Source: Pseudomonadales bacterium
GTDB lineage: Bacteria; Pseudomonadota; Gammaproteobacteria; Pseudomonadales; Azotimanducaceae
Length of the DNA: 38,839 nt
Assembly: GCA_022827245.1 (NCBI GenBank)
Contig: JAJDTI010000103.1
Span: 1 to 38,839 of the forward strand
Direction: 5' to 3'
Part shown: positions 15,688 to 26,191 of the stretch, one piece after another
Position numbering within the stretch: position 1 is the first letter of the stretch
How the letters are laid out: each line of letters begins with the position of its first letter
The notes under the pieces: model-generated
Told to the model about the DNA's origin: nothing
Database searches by the model: none
What the model saw: the letters and a program-made list of their open reading frames with translations, nothing else
Position numbers and translations under genes: made by a program

Positions 15688-16161
15688 TCAGGCGGAGCGC
15701 TTCAGCAACCGTTCCTGCTGCCGTTTCCAGTCGCGGTCCTTGACGGTCGCGCGCTTGTCGCGTTGCCGCTTGCCGCGGGCCAGCGCGATCTCGCACTTGA
15801 CGCGGCGGTGCTTCCAGTAGAGCGCGGTGGCGATGCAGGCGTAGCCCTTCTGCTGCACGTGCTCGGCAAGGCGCGCGATCTCCTTCGCATGCAGGAGCAG
15901 CTTGCGGGAACGGACCGGGTCCGCGGTCACGTGGGTGGAGGCGCTCGCGAGCGGCGTGATGTGGGCGCCCTCGAGCCATGCCTCGCCGTCCCGCACGAGC
16001 ACGTAGCTGTCGCGCAACTGCACGGCGCCGGCGCGGATGCTCTTGAGTTCCCAGCCCATCAGCGCAAGGCCGGCCTCGAACGTCTCCTCGAGCGCGAATT
16101 CGAACCGCGCGCGGCGGTTGAGGGCGATCGTGGGTCGGTCCCCTTTCGCGGGTCTGGCCAT
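15688..16161 (-). CDS. smpB: SsrA-binding protein SmpB
   Basis: SmpB binds tmRNA and delivers it to stalled ribosomes for trans-translation. The 157-aa protein has the expected length and motifs: [43 protein letters not shown]-like [11 protein letters not shown], and the basic C-terminal tail ending with [13 protein letters not shown], which inserts in the mRNA channel. It starts with ATG at 16161. The only purine-rich element, GAGG, is too close to the start for a normal SD. A perfect TATAAT lies 7 bp upstream, so the mRNA may be leaderless. Confidence 0.96.
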   Translation of the reverse strand: MARPAKGDRPTIALNRRARFEFALEETFEAGLALMGWELKSIRAGAVQLRDSYVLVRDGEAWLEGAHITPLASASTHVTADPVRSRKLLLHAKEIARLAEHVQQKGYACIATALYWKHRRVKCEIALARGKRQRDKRATVKDRDWKRQQERLLKRSA

Positions 16162-16167
16162 GCCTCA

Positions 16168-16173
16168 ATTATA
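16168..16173 (-). promoter_or_regulatory. Perfect -10 box (TATAAT) just upstream of smpB
   Basis: On the minus strand TATAAT spans 16173 down to 16168. A start about 7 bases downstream would fall at the A of the smpB ATG (16161). The -35 region 17 bp upstream (GACCCC) is poor. Confidence 0.45.
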
Positions 16174-16213
16174 ATCGGCTGCCCCATTTCGGGGTCCGGG
16201 GGTCGGGCGCGCC

Positions 16214-17578
16214 ATGGCGGAACAGGACGTTTCCAGGCACGGGATGTGGTCGAGCCGGTGGCTCTTCATCCTGGCGGCGGCGGGGTCGGCGGTGGGCCTC
16301 GGCAACATCTGGCGCTTCCCCTACATCACGGGGGAGAACGGCGGCGGCGCCTTCGTCCTCGTCTACCTCATCTGCATCGCCGCGATCGGCGTGCCGGTCA
16401 TGATGGCCGAGGTCCTGCTCGGACGGGCGGGCCGGCAAAGCCCGATCAACACGATGCGCGCCATGGCCCGCGCGAGCGGCGCGCCGCGCGCGTGGTCGCT
16501 CATCGGCTGGGTCGGCGTGCTGGCGGGCTTCCTGATCCTCTCCTACTACTCCGTCGTCGCCGGCTGGGCGGTGCACTACGTCTTCCGCATGGGCGGCGGC
16601 GCGTTCGAGGGCGCGGACGGGGCTTTCGCGAGCCAGGCGTTCGCGGACTTCCTGGCCGACCCATGGCAGGTCCTCGGCTTCCACACGCTGTTCATGGTGA
16701 TCACCGTCTTCATCGTCGCGCGCGGGGTCTCCGCGGGCCTCGAACGCGCGATTCGGGTCTTCATGCCGCTGCTCTTCGTCCTGCTCGCGGTGCTGCTGGG
16801 CTACGGCGTGGCTTCGGGGGGCTTCGCGGCGGGCTTCGAGTTCATGTTCCGGATGGACTGGAGCGCGTTGACGGTCGACGGCGTGCTGGAAGCGCTCGGA
16901 CACGCGTTCTTCACGCTGAGCGTCGGGATGGGGGCGATCATGGCCTACGGTGCGTACGTGCCGAGGCAGGCCTCCATCGCGAGCACGGTGACGACGATCG
17001 CCGTGCTCGACACCGCGGTCGCCCTCGCCGCGGGTCTCGCCATCTTCCCGATCGTCTTCGCGAACGGCCTGGAGCCCGGACAGGGGCCGGGTCTCCTGTT
17101 CGTGACGGTCCCGATCGCGTTCGGGCAGTTGCCCCTCGGCGCCGTGTTCGGGACGGCGTTCTTCGTGCTGGTGTCGTTCGCCGCCATCACTTCGGCCATC
17201 TCGCTGACGGAACCGGCGCTCGCCTTCGCGGTGGAGGAGTACAACGCGAAGCGGTCGCGGGTGGCGGTGTCGCTGGGCGTCATCTGCTGGCTTCTCGGGG
17301 TCGGTACGGTGCTGTCCTTCAACGTCTGGGCGGATGTCCACGTGGTCGGCGAACTGACGGTCTTCGACTTCCTGGACTACGTGACGCAGAAGGTCATGCT
17401 GCCGCTCGGGGGGCTCTTCATCGCCGTGTTCGTGGGCTGGGTGCTGCCGAAGACCATCGTCGGGTCGCAACTCGGACTGCGGGAAGGCGCGGCGACGCTC
17501 CTGTGGTCCGTGCTGATCCGGGTGCTGGCGCCCCTGGGCGTGCTGGCGGTCTTCGTCTACGCGATCTTCTACGGCTGA
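16214..17578 (+). CDS. Sodium-dependent transporter of the NSS/SNF family
   Basis: The 454-aa inner-membrane protein has about 11-12 hydrophobic helices and belongs to the neurotransmitter:sodium symporter family, as does LeuT. The N-terminal signature AAAGSAVGLGNIWRFPYI, with unwound helix 1 that binds sodium and substrate, is followed by ENGGGAFVLVYL. Helix 6 region motifs (AFFTLSVGMGAIMAYGAY) and helix 8 (SFAAITSAISLTEP) are also visible. Substrate is likely an amino acid but cannot be specified. It starts 52 bp from the divergent smpB start. The ratA start lies 2 bp after its stop, so the two are co-transcribed. Confidence 0.93.
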   Translation: MAEQDVSRHGMWSSRWLFILAAAGSAVGLGNIWRFPYITGENGGGAFVLVYLICIAAIGVPVMMAEVLLGRAGRQSPINTMRAMARASGAPRAWSLIGWVGVLAGFLILSYYSVVAGWAVHYVFRMGGGAFEGADGAFASQAFADFLADPWQVLGFHTLFMVITVFIVARGVSAGLERAIRVFMPLLFVLLAVLLGYGVASGGFAAGFEFMFRMDWSALTVDGVLEALGHAFFTLSVGMGAIMAYGAYVPRQASIASTVTTIAVLDTAVALAAGLAIFPIVFANGLEPGQGPGLLFVTVPIAFGQLPLGAVFGTAFFVLVSFAAITSAISLTEPALAFAVEEYNAKRSRVAVSLGVICWLLGVGTVLSFNVWADVHVVGELTVFDFLDYVTQKVMLPLGGLFIAVFVGWVLPKTIVGSQLGLREGAATLLWSVLIRVLAPLGVLAVFVYAIFYG

Positions 17579-17580
17579 CG

Positions 17581-18018
17581 GTGCGCCGTCTGGAGCGGAG
17601 CGCGCTGCTGCCCTACGCGGCGGAGGACGTGTTCGCGCTCGTCAACGACGTCGAGCGCTACCCCGACTATCTCAAGTGGTGCCGCAAGGCGGAGGTCCTC
17701 GAGGCGAAGGACGGCGAGATCGTCGCGTCGCTGGCGCTGTCGGGGCGGGGCCTCCGGGAAACGCTCGTCACCCGCAACCGGCTCGACCCGGGGCGCCGCA
17801 TCGTGCTGACGCTGGTCGAGGGGCCGTTCAGGCATTTCGAGGGCACCTGGACGTTCACGCCCGTCGGACACGGATGCCGCATTCACCTGATGCTGGAGTT
17901 CGAGTTGAAGAGCGGCATCCTGGCGCTGCTCGGGGCGCCCTTGCTGAACCGGGTCGCGGACGCCCTCGTCGACGCGTTCAGCCGGCGTGCGCGCAGCGTG
18001 CTCCGCGCCCGCTCCTGA
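17581..18018 (+). CDS. ratA: RatA/Coq10-like START-domain protein
   Basis: The 145-aa protein is a polyketide-cyclase/START-fold protein of the RatA (PasT) and Coq10 family: ALLPYAAEDVFALVNDVERY, PDYLKWCRKAEVL, GPFRHFEGTWTF, LEFELKSGIL and a final helix with LVDAFSRRARSV. In E. coli RatA was reported to hinder 70S ribosome formation; homologues help ubiquinone function. The frame is open far upstream, so the start is set at GTG 17581, two bases after the transporter stop. The usual partner gene rnfH/ratB is missing; bamE follows in convergent orientation. Confidence 0.9.
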   Translation: MRRLERSALLPYAAEDVFALVNDVERYPDYLKWCRKAEVLEAKDGEIVASLALSGRGLRETLVTRNRLDPGRRIVLTLVEGPFRHFEGTWTFTPVGHGCRIHLMLEFELKSGILALLGAPLLNRVADALVDAFSRRARSVLRARS

Positions 18019-18027
18019 CGGGCCGGG

Positions 18028-18432
18028 TCAGAGTTCCGCGTCGGCGGAGTCTTCTCCGGGGCTGGACGAGGGCGCCAGGTCCCCGGTGATGCGGTCCAGT
18101 TCATCCCCCGAGAAGTACAGGGACACGAGCAGCCGCGACTCGAAGGACCCGGGGACGTCGATCGTGTAGACGTAGTCCCAGCGCGTGTCGTCGAAGGCGT
18201 TGCGCACGACCGGTTGCCCCATGACGAAGGCCACCTGCTCGCGGGTCATGCCCGGCTTCAACTGGTCCACCATCTCCTGGGTGATGACATTGCCCTGCTG
18301 GACGGTCACCCGGTGGAGCCTGGGGAAGGCGCAGGAGGCGGTCAGCAGGGCGGCCAAGCCCACGGACACGCTCCATGCCGACAAGGTCCGGTTTCGCACG
18401 TGGCGTCGACTCCGAGCGGAATGGCCGGGCAT
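18028..18432 (-). CDS. bamE: Outer membrane protein assembly factor BamE (SmpA/OmlA)
   Basis: BamE is a small lipoprotein of the beta-barrel assembly machine at the inner face of the outer membrane. The 134-aa ORF has a basic start, a hydrophobic segment and the lipobox TASC (Cys34). Core motifs follow: VIT-EMVDQLKPGMTREQVAFVMG, then the short strand WDYVYTI. An Asp/Glu/Ser-rich tail is extra. The signal would be long from the ATG; the GTG at codon 12 is a credible alternative start. It converges with ratA (9 bp between stops) and begins right after recN's end, with no terminator seen between them. Confidence 0.92.
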   Translation of the reverse strand: MPGHSARSRRHVRNRTLSAWSVSVGLAALLTASCAFPRLHRVTVQQGNVITQEMVDQLKPGMTREQVAFVMGQPVVRNAFDDTRWDYVYTIDVPGSFESRLLVSLYFSGDELDRITGDLAPSSSPGEDSADAEL

Positions 18433-18433
18433 G

Positions 18434-20086
18434 TTAGCCGGGGGCCCGCACGCCGTCGAGGAGCGTGCGGGCGTAGGCGCGGGTCTCTGCCGTGATGCGC
18501 CGGCCGGCGAGCATGCGGGAGAGTTCCTCGATCCTCTCTTCGTCTTCGAGGGGGACGATCACCGTGTCCTGGTCCGGCGTCTTGCGGACCAGCAGGTGCG
18601 CGTCGCCGAGGGCGGCCACCTGGGGCGCGTGGGTCACGCAGATGACCTGGGTGTGCCGGGCGAGCCGTCGCAGCATCCGCCCGAGAATGTCCGCGGTCGT
18701 GCCGCCCAGGCCGATGTCCGCCTCGTCGAGCACCAGGCACGGCAACGCGGAACGCTGTGCGGCGACCACCTCGATGGCCAGTGCGATGCGGGTCAGTTCG
18801 CCGCCGGAAGCGACGGCGGCGAGGGGTGCGGGCGGGTACTTCGGATTCGTGGTGACCCGGTACTCCACGGATTCGAGTCCGCGTTCGTTCTCGGCAGGGG
18901 TGAAGGCGGTCTCGAGAGCGGCGCCCTCGAGACGCAGTTCGGCCAGCACCGCGCCGATGTCGGCGGCGAACCCCGCGGCTGCCGCCGTGCGCCTTGCGGA
19001 CAGGCGGCCGGCCAGGTCGCGATAGGCGGCGGCCGCCGTCTCGACGGCTTCGGCGATGGCGTCGACGCGCTCGCCGTCCGCCGCGAGCGCCGAGAGCTCC
19101 GTTTCGATGGCGGTGGCGTGGGCAGGCAGGTCGCCGGCCGGCACGCGGTGCTTGCGCGCGATGTCGTGGATCGCGTCGAGGCGGCGGTCCACCTCGGCGA
19201 GTGCCGCCGCATCCTCCGGGACGGCGTCGAAGTAGTCGCGCATCTCGCCCAGCGCTTCCTCGGCTTCGACCTGTGCGCCGCGCATGTGCTCGCGGCTCGC
19301 GGACAGCGCCGGATGGGAGTCGTCGATCCCGTCGAGGTCCGCGGACATCCGGGACAGGCGTGCGATGAGCGCGTCCTCGAGTTCGCTGGCGTGGGCGCCG
19401 ACGGTGGAGCGGATCTCCCCCGCGGCGGCGAGGCGGCGACGGCGCGTCTCGAGTTCCTCGACCTCGCCCTCCGCGGGCGCCAGGTCCCGCAGTTCGGCGA
19501 CCTGGTACCGCAACAGGTCGAGGCGTTGCTCGGCGGCCCGGGCGCGCTCGCGGGCGTCCTCGAGTTCCGCGCACCCGGCCCGCCACGCGCGGAAGGCCTC
19601 GCGGACGGAAGCGGCCAGGTCGGCAGCCGCGGCGTAGTCGTCGATGAGGGCGAGTTGCACGGTCCGGTCGAGCAGCGAACGGTGGGCGTGCTGTCCGTGC
19701 ACCTCGATCAGCGGATTGCACAGCGACTGGAGCGCCGCGAGATTGACGGGCGTGCCGTTGATGAAGGCTCGCGAGCGTCCCTGCCCGGCGACCCTGCGCA
19801 CGAGGCACTGGCCGGCGTCCGCCGGGTCCGCGAGCGCCTGGTCCTCGAGGTAGTCGCGCGCCGCGGGATGGGCGTCGAGGTCGAACTCGGCAGTGACCTC
19901 GCAGGCCGTCGCCCCGGGGCGAATGGCGGTACTCGCGGCCCGTGCCCCGAGCACGAGCTCGAGCGCGTTCAGGAGGATCGACTTCCCGGCCCCGGACTCG
20001 CCGGTGATCACCGTCAGTCCGGGCGCGAACGCGAGGTCGAGCGCTTCGACCAGCGCGAAGTTCCTCACGGTGAGCTGTCTCAGCAT
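18434..20086 (-). CDS. recN: DNA repair protein RecN
   Basis: RecN is an SMC-like ATPase acting early in double-strand-break repair. The 550-aa protein shows the N-terminal MLRQLTVRNFALVEAL, Walker A GESGAGKSILLNAL (about 31-44), a long central coiled-coil region rich in Ala/Glu/Arg, the ABC signature ASGGELTRIALAIEV, and Walker B LVLDEADIGLGG with FVTHAP-type ICVTHAPQVA. Length matches the family (about 555). It is divergent from hrcA. I saw no clear LexA box upstream, although recN is SOS-controlled in many bacteria. Confidence 0.96.
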   Translation of the reverse strand: MLRQLTVRNFALVEALDLAFAPGLTVITGESGAGKSILLNALELVLGARAASTAIRPGATACEVTAEFDLDAHPAARDYLEDQALADPADAGQCLVRRVAGQGRSRAFINGTPVNLAALQSLCNPLIEVHGQHAHRSLLDRTVQLALIDDYAAAADLAASVREAFRAWRAGCAELEDARERARAAEQRLDLLRYQVAELRDLAPAEGEVEELETRRRRLAAAGEIRSTVGAHASELEDALIARLSRMSADLDGIDDSHPALSASREHMRGAQVEAEEALGEMRDYFDAVPEDAAALAEVDRRLDAIHDIARKHRVPAGDLPAHATAIETELSALAADGERVDAIAEAVETAAAAYRDLAGRLSARRTAAAAGFAADIGAVLAELRLEGAALETAFTPAENERGLESVEYRVTTNPKYPPAPLAAVASGGELTRIALAIEVVAAQRSALPCLVLDEADIGLGGTTADILGRMLRRLARHTQVICVTHAPQVAALGDAHLLVRKTPDQDTVIVPLEDEERIEELSRMLAGRRITAETRAYARTLLDGVRAPG

Positions 20087-20138
20087 GACGGCGCGTCGCT
20101 GCCCTCGGTCGGCGAGGCTGGGCCGGAGCCGGAGCCGC

Positions 20139-20168
20139 TTGGCTCCGCGTTTGGGGCGCTGCTAGAGT
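20139..20168 (+). promoter_or_regulatory. Putative sigma70 promoter for hrcA
   Basis: TTGGCT (20139-20144) and TAGAGT (20163-20168) with an 18-bp spacer lie about 80 bp upstream of hrcA, in the only AT-richer spot of the recN-hrcA intergenic region. Confidence 0.3.
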
Positions 20169-20247
20169 ATCCAACGACACGGACGGCGCAAATGGGCGAT
20201 GGTCGCCCCGGCCGTAGGGTTTCGCCGTCCGTCCGAGGTGAACGAAC

Positions 20248-21330
20248 GTGAGGTCGCCAACCAGACGCGAAACCGGCCGCCGGGCTCGCGAAACGCCCTT
20301 CAGCGAGCGGGCGCGGGTGCTGCTGAAGATGCTGGTCGAGCAGTACCTGCGCGACGGCGTGCCGGTCGCGTCGAAGCTGCTCGCGGCGAACGTGGACGTC
20401 AGTTCGGCCACGGTGCGCAACATCATGTCCGACCTCGAGGCGCAGGGCCTCGTCACCGCCCCGCACACGTCGGCCGGCAAGATCCCCACCAACCAGGGAC
20501 TGCGTTTCTTCGTCGACAGCCTCATCTCCGTCGAGCCCCTGGACGCAGGCAGCGTGCGGCGGCTGCGCGCCGAACTGAACCCGGACCGTTCGCCGAACGA
20601 ACTGGTCGCCGACGCGTCGCGCCTCCTGTCCCACGTGACGCACCTCGCGGGCCTGGTCACGCTGCCGAAGCCGGAGCAGGTCGCCCTGCGTCAGGTGGAG
20701 TTCCTGCCCCTGTCCGGCACGCGGGTGCTCGCCATCCTGGTGGTCAACGAGCGTGAAGTGCAGAACCGTGTCGTGCACACCGACCGCGAGTACTCCGAGG
20801 TCGAGCTGCATCGGGCCGCGAACTTCATCAACGAGCATTTCGGGGGGCGGACCCTGTTCGAGATCCGCAACGAACTGCTCGACGAGATGCGCGCCGACAA
20901 GGAGCGCCTGAACGAACTGATGGAGACGGCCATCGACGTGGCGTCCAAGGCGTTCGCCGACGACGGGCGCGCGCCGTCGGGCTACGTGGTCAGCGGGGAG
21001 TCCAACCTCGCGGATTCGTTCGCGGGCGCCGCGGCGCTCCGCGACCTGTTCGACGCGTTCGAGCGCAAGGAGGCAATCGTTCACCTGCTCGACCGCTGCC
21101 TCGAAACCGACGGCATCCAGCTCTTCATCGGCGACGAGTCCGGCTATCGCGTGTTCGACGACTGCACCGTGGTCACCGCCCGGTACGAAGTGGACAGCGA
21201 GGTCGCGGGAGTGCTCGGCGTCATCGGGCCGACGCGCATGGCCTACGACAAGGTCATTCCCATCGTGGACGTCACGGCGCGGGTGCTCGGCGCGGCGATG
21301 ACAGGGAGGCCGGTCGAGCACGCGGACTGA
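20248..21330 (+). CDS. hrcA: Heat-inducible transcription repressor HrcA
   Basis: HrcA represses chaperone operons by binding CIRCE operators and is itself kept active by chaperonin. The 360-aa protein has the N-terminal winged helix with PVASKLLAANVDVSSATVRN and the helix MSDLEAQGLVTAPHTSAGKIPT, then the GAF-like and dimerisation parts (LVVNEREVQNRVV, LADSFAGAAALRDLFDAF, VLGVIGPTRMAYDKVIPIVD). It starts with GTG at 20248. It is followed by grpE, dnaK and dnaJ, as in Xanthomonas and Gram-positives. No CIRCE repeat (TTAGCACTC...GAGTGCTAA) is visible upstream of hrcA, grpE or dnaK. Confidence 0.95.
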   Translation: MRSPTRRETGRRARETPFSERARVLLKMLVEQYLRDGVPVASKLLAANVDVSSATVRNIMSDLEAQGLVTAPHTSAGKIPTNQGLRFFVDSLISVEPLDAGSVRRLRAELNPDRSPNELVADASRLLSHVTHLAGLVTLPKPEQVALRQVEFLPLSGTRVLAILVVNEREVQNRVVHTDREYSEVELHRAANFINEHFGGRTLFEIRNELLDEMRADKERLNELMETAIDVASKAFADDGRAPSGYVVSGESNLADSFAGAAALRDLFDAFERKEAIVHLLDRCLETDGIQLFIGDESGYRVFDDCTVVTARYEVDSEVAGVLGVIGPTRMAYDKVIPIVDVTARVLGAAMTGRPVEHAD

Positions 21331-21379
21331 CTCGGCGCCGAAGCGGTGGCGCCGATGCGGCGCCGGAGCGGCGGCCGGG

Positions 21380-21408
21380 GTTGATTCCCGCGTCCAGTGA
21401 CCATATTT
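21380..21408 (+). promoter_or_regulatory. Putative heat-shock (sigma32) promoter before grpE
   Basis: GTTGATT (21380-21386) and CCATATTT (21401-21408) are separated by 14 bp. This resembles the sigma32 pattern CTTGAAA-N13-15-CCCCATnT. It lies about 40 bp upstream of the grpE start. Confidence 0.4.
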
Positions 21409-21449
21409 CCCCGCCTGACCCTTACCCGGAGCGAGGTCGAGCAACCGCC

Positions 21450-22070
21450 GTGTCCGAAAACAGCACCCGAGAAGATCCGAACAGCGCCCCGGAGCAGGAC
21501 TCCACGACCGCGCCGGAAGCGGGCGAAGACGGCCAGGACAGCGAGGACAGCGAACTCGGCGTAGAGGCCCTGCGGGAGTCGCTCGCCGCCTTGCAGGCGG
21601 AGGTCGAGGCCGCGAAGGACCAGGCCCTCCGGGCCCAGGCGGAGGCGGAGAACACTCGCCGCCGCGCGAGCAGGGAGACGGAGAACGCGCGCAAGTTCGC
21701 GCTCGAGCGCTTCGTCTCGGCCCTGCTGCCCGCCATCGACAGCTTCGAGCGGGCCGTCGAGGCCGCGGCGGCCGCGGACGCCGGCCAGTCCGTGGCCGAG
21801 GGGATCGAGCTGTCCCTCAAGCTTCTGCTCGACGCGTTCGAGGGCGCGGGCGTGCGGGTCGTCGATCCGGCCGGCGAACCTTTCGATCCGGCGTTCCACG
21901 AGGCCATGAGCATGGTGACGGAGCCGGACATGGAGCCGGGATCCGTCGCCCGCGTCATTCAGAAGGGTTATGTCCTGAACGAGCGCCTGGTCCGGGCGGC
22001 GATGGTGATGGTGGTGCAGGCCCCACCAGAGGAGGCCGCGGCCGCCCCATCGGACCCCGCGGAGGGTTGA
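21450..22070 (+). CDS. grpE: Nucleotide exchange factor GrpE
   Basis: GrpE releases ADP from DnaK. The 206-aa protein has an acidic, disordered N-terminus, a long coiled-coil (ESLAALQAEVEAAKDQALRA, then AEAENTRRRASRE), the helical bundle FALERFVSALLPAIDSFERA, and the C-terminal beta wing with FDPAFHEAMSMV and VLNERLVRAAMVMV. I place the start at GTG 21450, with a purine-rich GGAGCGAGG about 13 bp upstream; an earlier TTG at 21381 would add 23 unfamily-like residues. It lies 120 bp after hrcA and 77 bp before dnaK. Confidence 0.93.
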   Translation: MSENSTREDPNSAPEQDSTTAPEAGEDGQDSEDSELGVEALRESLAALQAEVEAAKDQALRAQAEAENTRRRASRETENARKFALERFVSALLPAIDSFERAVEAAAAADAGQSVAEGIELSLKLLLDAFEGAGVRVVDPAGEPFDPAFHEAMSMVTEPDMEPGSVARVIQKGYVLNERLVRAAMVMVVQAPPEEAAAAPSDPAEG

Positions 22071-22147
22071 AACATCCCGCCGCGGGCCAATATTGACGAG
22101 TACGGAGAACGGCGGCCGCGACATCGGCCACTCGGAGACGGTTTGAC

Positions 22148-24112
<1,965 letters not shown>

Positions 24113-24207
24113 CGGGTCGCCCGCGGGATGAAGGCAGACGCGTGACGGGATACCCTTGCGCGGGCCTGCGCGACGGAGCCCGGCGCTGAGGCGCCCGGCC
24201 GGGGAAC

Positions 24208-25332
24208 ATGGCCAAACGCGACTACTACGAGGTGCTCGGCCTCGAGAAGAACGCCGCTTCCGACGACGTGAAGAAGGCGTATCGCCGCCTGGCAATGAAA
24301 CACCACCCGGACCGCAATCCCGGGAACGCGGAAGCGGAAGAGAGTTTCAAGGAGGCGTCCGAGGCCTACGAGGTCCTGAGCGACGACGAGAAGCGCTCCG
24401 CCTATGACCGCTTCGGCCACGCCGGCCTCGAGGGCGCGGGCCTCGGCGGCTTCAACGGCGGCACGTTCAGCGACATCTTCAGCGACGTCTTCGGCGATAT
24501 CGGCGACATCTTCGGCGGCGGGCGTCGCGGCGCGCGTCGCGGAGCGGACCTGCGCTACAACCTGAGCCTCGACCTCGAACAGGCCGTGCGGGGCGACACG
24601 GTGGAGATTCGCCCCGCCGTGCTTGCGATCTGCGACGTGTGCGACGGTGCGGGCGCGCGTCCCGGCACGAGTCCCTCCACGTGTCCCGACTGCGGCGGCG
24701 CCGGCCAGGTCCGGGTGTCCCAGGGCTTCTTCTCGCTGCGGCAGACCTGCCCGCGCTGCCGGGGCGCGGGGCAGGTGATCGCCGACCCGTGCCCAGCGTG
24801 CCACGGCGCCGGCCGGGTGGAGCAGCGCAAGACGCTGTCCGTGAAGGTGCCGGCCGGCGTGGACGACGGCGACCGCATCCGCCTGACGGGAGAAGGAGAA
24901 GCGGGCCCGGGCGGGGCGCCGCCCGGCGACCTCTACGTGGAGATGTCGATACGCGAACACCCGATCTTCCAGCGTGACGGCATGAACCTGTTCTGCGAGG
25001 TGCCGATCTCTTTCGTGCAGGCCGCGCTTGGCGGGGACCTCGAAGTGCCGACGCTCGACGGCCGGGTGCGGCTGACCGTACCCACGGAGACGCAGACCAA
25101 CCGCCTGTTCCGCCTGCGGGGCAAGGGCGCCCCCTCCGTGCGTCGCTCGGGCAGGGGGGACCTGCTGTGCCGCGTGGTGGTCGAGACGCCCGTGCGCCTG
25201 ACCGACCGGCAGAAGGAACTCCTCGAGGAGTTCGGCGCCACGCTCGACCATGGCGAGGGCGGCCACCACCATCCGAAGGGGACGTCCTGGTTCGAGTCGG
25301 TCAGGCACTTCTTCGACCGGCTGACCGGCTGA
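24208..25332 (+). CDS. dnaJ: Chaperone protein DnaJ (Hsp40)
   Basis: A class A J-protein of 374 aa. The J domain (1-70) has the HPD motif within KHHPDRN. A Gly/Phe region (about 72-112) follows. The zinc domain has four CxxCxGxG repeats ([32 protein letters not shown]). The C-terminal substrate-binding barrels show [13 protein letters not shown] and [13 protein letters not shown]. It stimulates DnaK ATPase and delivers substrates. It starts 95 bp after dnaK and ends 7 bp before dapB, so dapB may be carried on heat-shock transcripts. Confidence 0.97.
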   Translation: MAKRDYYEVLGLEKNAASDDVKKAYRRLAMKHHPDRNPGNAEAEESFKEASEAYEVLSDDEKRSAYDRFGHAGLEGAGLGGFNGGTFSDIFSDVFGDIGDIFGGGRRGARRGADLRYNLSLDLEQAVRGDTVEIRPAVLAICDVCDGAGARPGTSPSTCPDCGGAGQVRVSQGFFSLRQTCPRCRGAGQVIADPCPACHGAGRVEQRKTLSVKVPAGVDDGDRIRLTGEGEAGPGGAPPGDLYVEMSIREHPIFQRDGMNLFCEVPISFVQAALGGDLEVPTLDGRVRLTVPTETQTNRLFRLRGKGAPSVRRSGRGDLLCRVVVETPVRLTDRQKELLEEFGATLDHGEGGHHHPKGTSWFESVRHFFDRLTG

Positions 25333-25339
25333 CGCGGCG

Positions 25340-26113
25340 ATGATCCGGGTCGCGGTCAACGGGGCGGACGGCCGCATGGGCAGGACGCTGGTCGAGGCGG
25401 TCGGCGGAGCGGACGGCCTGTCGCTGACGGCGGCGTTCGAACATCCGGACTCCCCCGCGGTCGGCGAGACGGTGGACGGCGTGCGCATCGGTCCGGACAT
25501 CGCGGCCGGCGTCGGCGACTTCGACGTGCTGATCGATTTCACCGAGCCGGATGCCACCCTTGGCGCGCTTGGGCCGTGCGCGGCGCACGGCAGGGGGCTC
25601 GTCATCGGCACCACGGGGTTCGACGCGGCGGGTCTCGAACGCATTGGGGTGGCGGCGGACAGCGTGCCCATCCTCATGGCCCCGAACATGAGCGTCGGCG
25701 TCAACGTCGCTTTCCGGCTCATCGAAATGGCCGCGCGTGCGCTCGGAGACGACGTGGACGTGGAGGTCTACGAAGCGCACCACCGGCACAAGATCGACGC
25801 GCCGTCGGGCACCGCCGTACGCATGGGCGAGATCCTGGCGGAGACCCTCGGGCGGGACCTCTCGACGGACGCCGTCTACGGCCGCGTCGGTATCACCGGG
25901 GCCCGGGACACCCGCACGATCGGGTTCCACTCCGCGCGCGGCGGCGACATCGTCGGCGAACACACGGTCGTCTTCGCCGGCGCGGGGGAACGCATCGAGA
26001 TCACCCACCGCGCCCAGAGCCGCATGAACTTCGCCATGGGCGCCGTCCGCGCGGTGCGGTTCGTCGCGGGACGCGAGAACGGCCTGTTCGGCATGGAGGA
26101 CGTCCTCTCGTAG
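25340..26113 (+). CDS. dapB: 4-hydroxy-tetrahydrodipicolinate reductase
   Basis: DapB reduces HTPA in lysine and diaminopimelate (peptidoglycan) synthesis. The 257-aa protein has the Rossmann nucleotide-binding start VAVNGADGRMG, the DFTEP motif, GTTGFDAAGL, APNMSVGVN, and the catalytic stretch YEAHHRHKIDAPSGTA with catalytic His and Lys. The C-terminal half ends in GLFGMEDVL as expected. Slightly shorter than E. coli DapB (273). The start is 7 bp after dnaJ. In many gammaproteobacteria carA follows directly; here a 2.1-kb accessory block intervenes. Confidence 0.96.
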   Translation: MIRVAVNGADGRMGRTLVEAVGGADGLSLTAAFEHPDSPAVGETVDGVRIGPDIAAGVGDFDVLIDFTEPDATLGALGPCAAHGRGLVIGTTGFDAAGLERIGVAADSVPILMAPNMSVGVNVAFRLIEMAARALGDDVDVEVYEAHHRHKIDAPSGTAVRMGEILAETLGRDLSTDAVYGRVGITGARDTRTIGFHSARGGDIVGEHTVVFAGAGERIEITHRAQSRMNFAMGAVRAVRFVAGRENGLFGMEDVLS

Positions 26114-26134
26114 GGGACGCCCTGGCGGCGTCCC
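26114..26134 (+). terminator. Hairpin after dapB
   Basis: GGGACGCC-CTGGC-GGCGTCCC gives a perfect 8-bp GC-rich stem right at the dapB stop. No T-run follows, so it may slow polymerase or protect the 3' end rather than terminate by itself. The convergent dioxygenase gene ends 58 bp further on. Confidence 0.4.
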
Positions 26135-26191
26135 GATTCATGCGGGGGCAGGCCCCTCGCGGTCCCCGCCCCGGTCCCAAGCGCCCGCTGG

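Noticed and set aside
22071..22147. Separate heat-shock promoter directly before dnaK
   Set aside because: No convincing sigma32 -35/-10 pair could be matched in this 77-bp gap.
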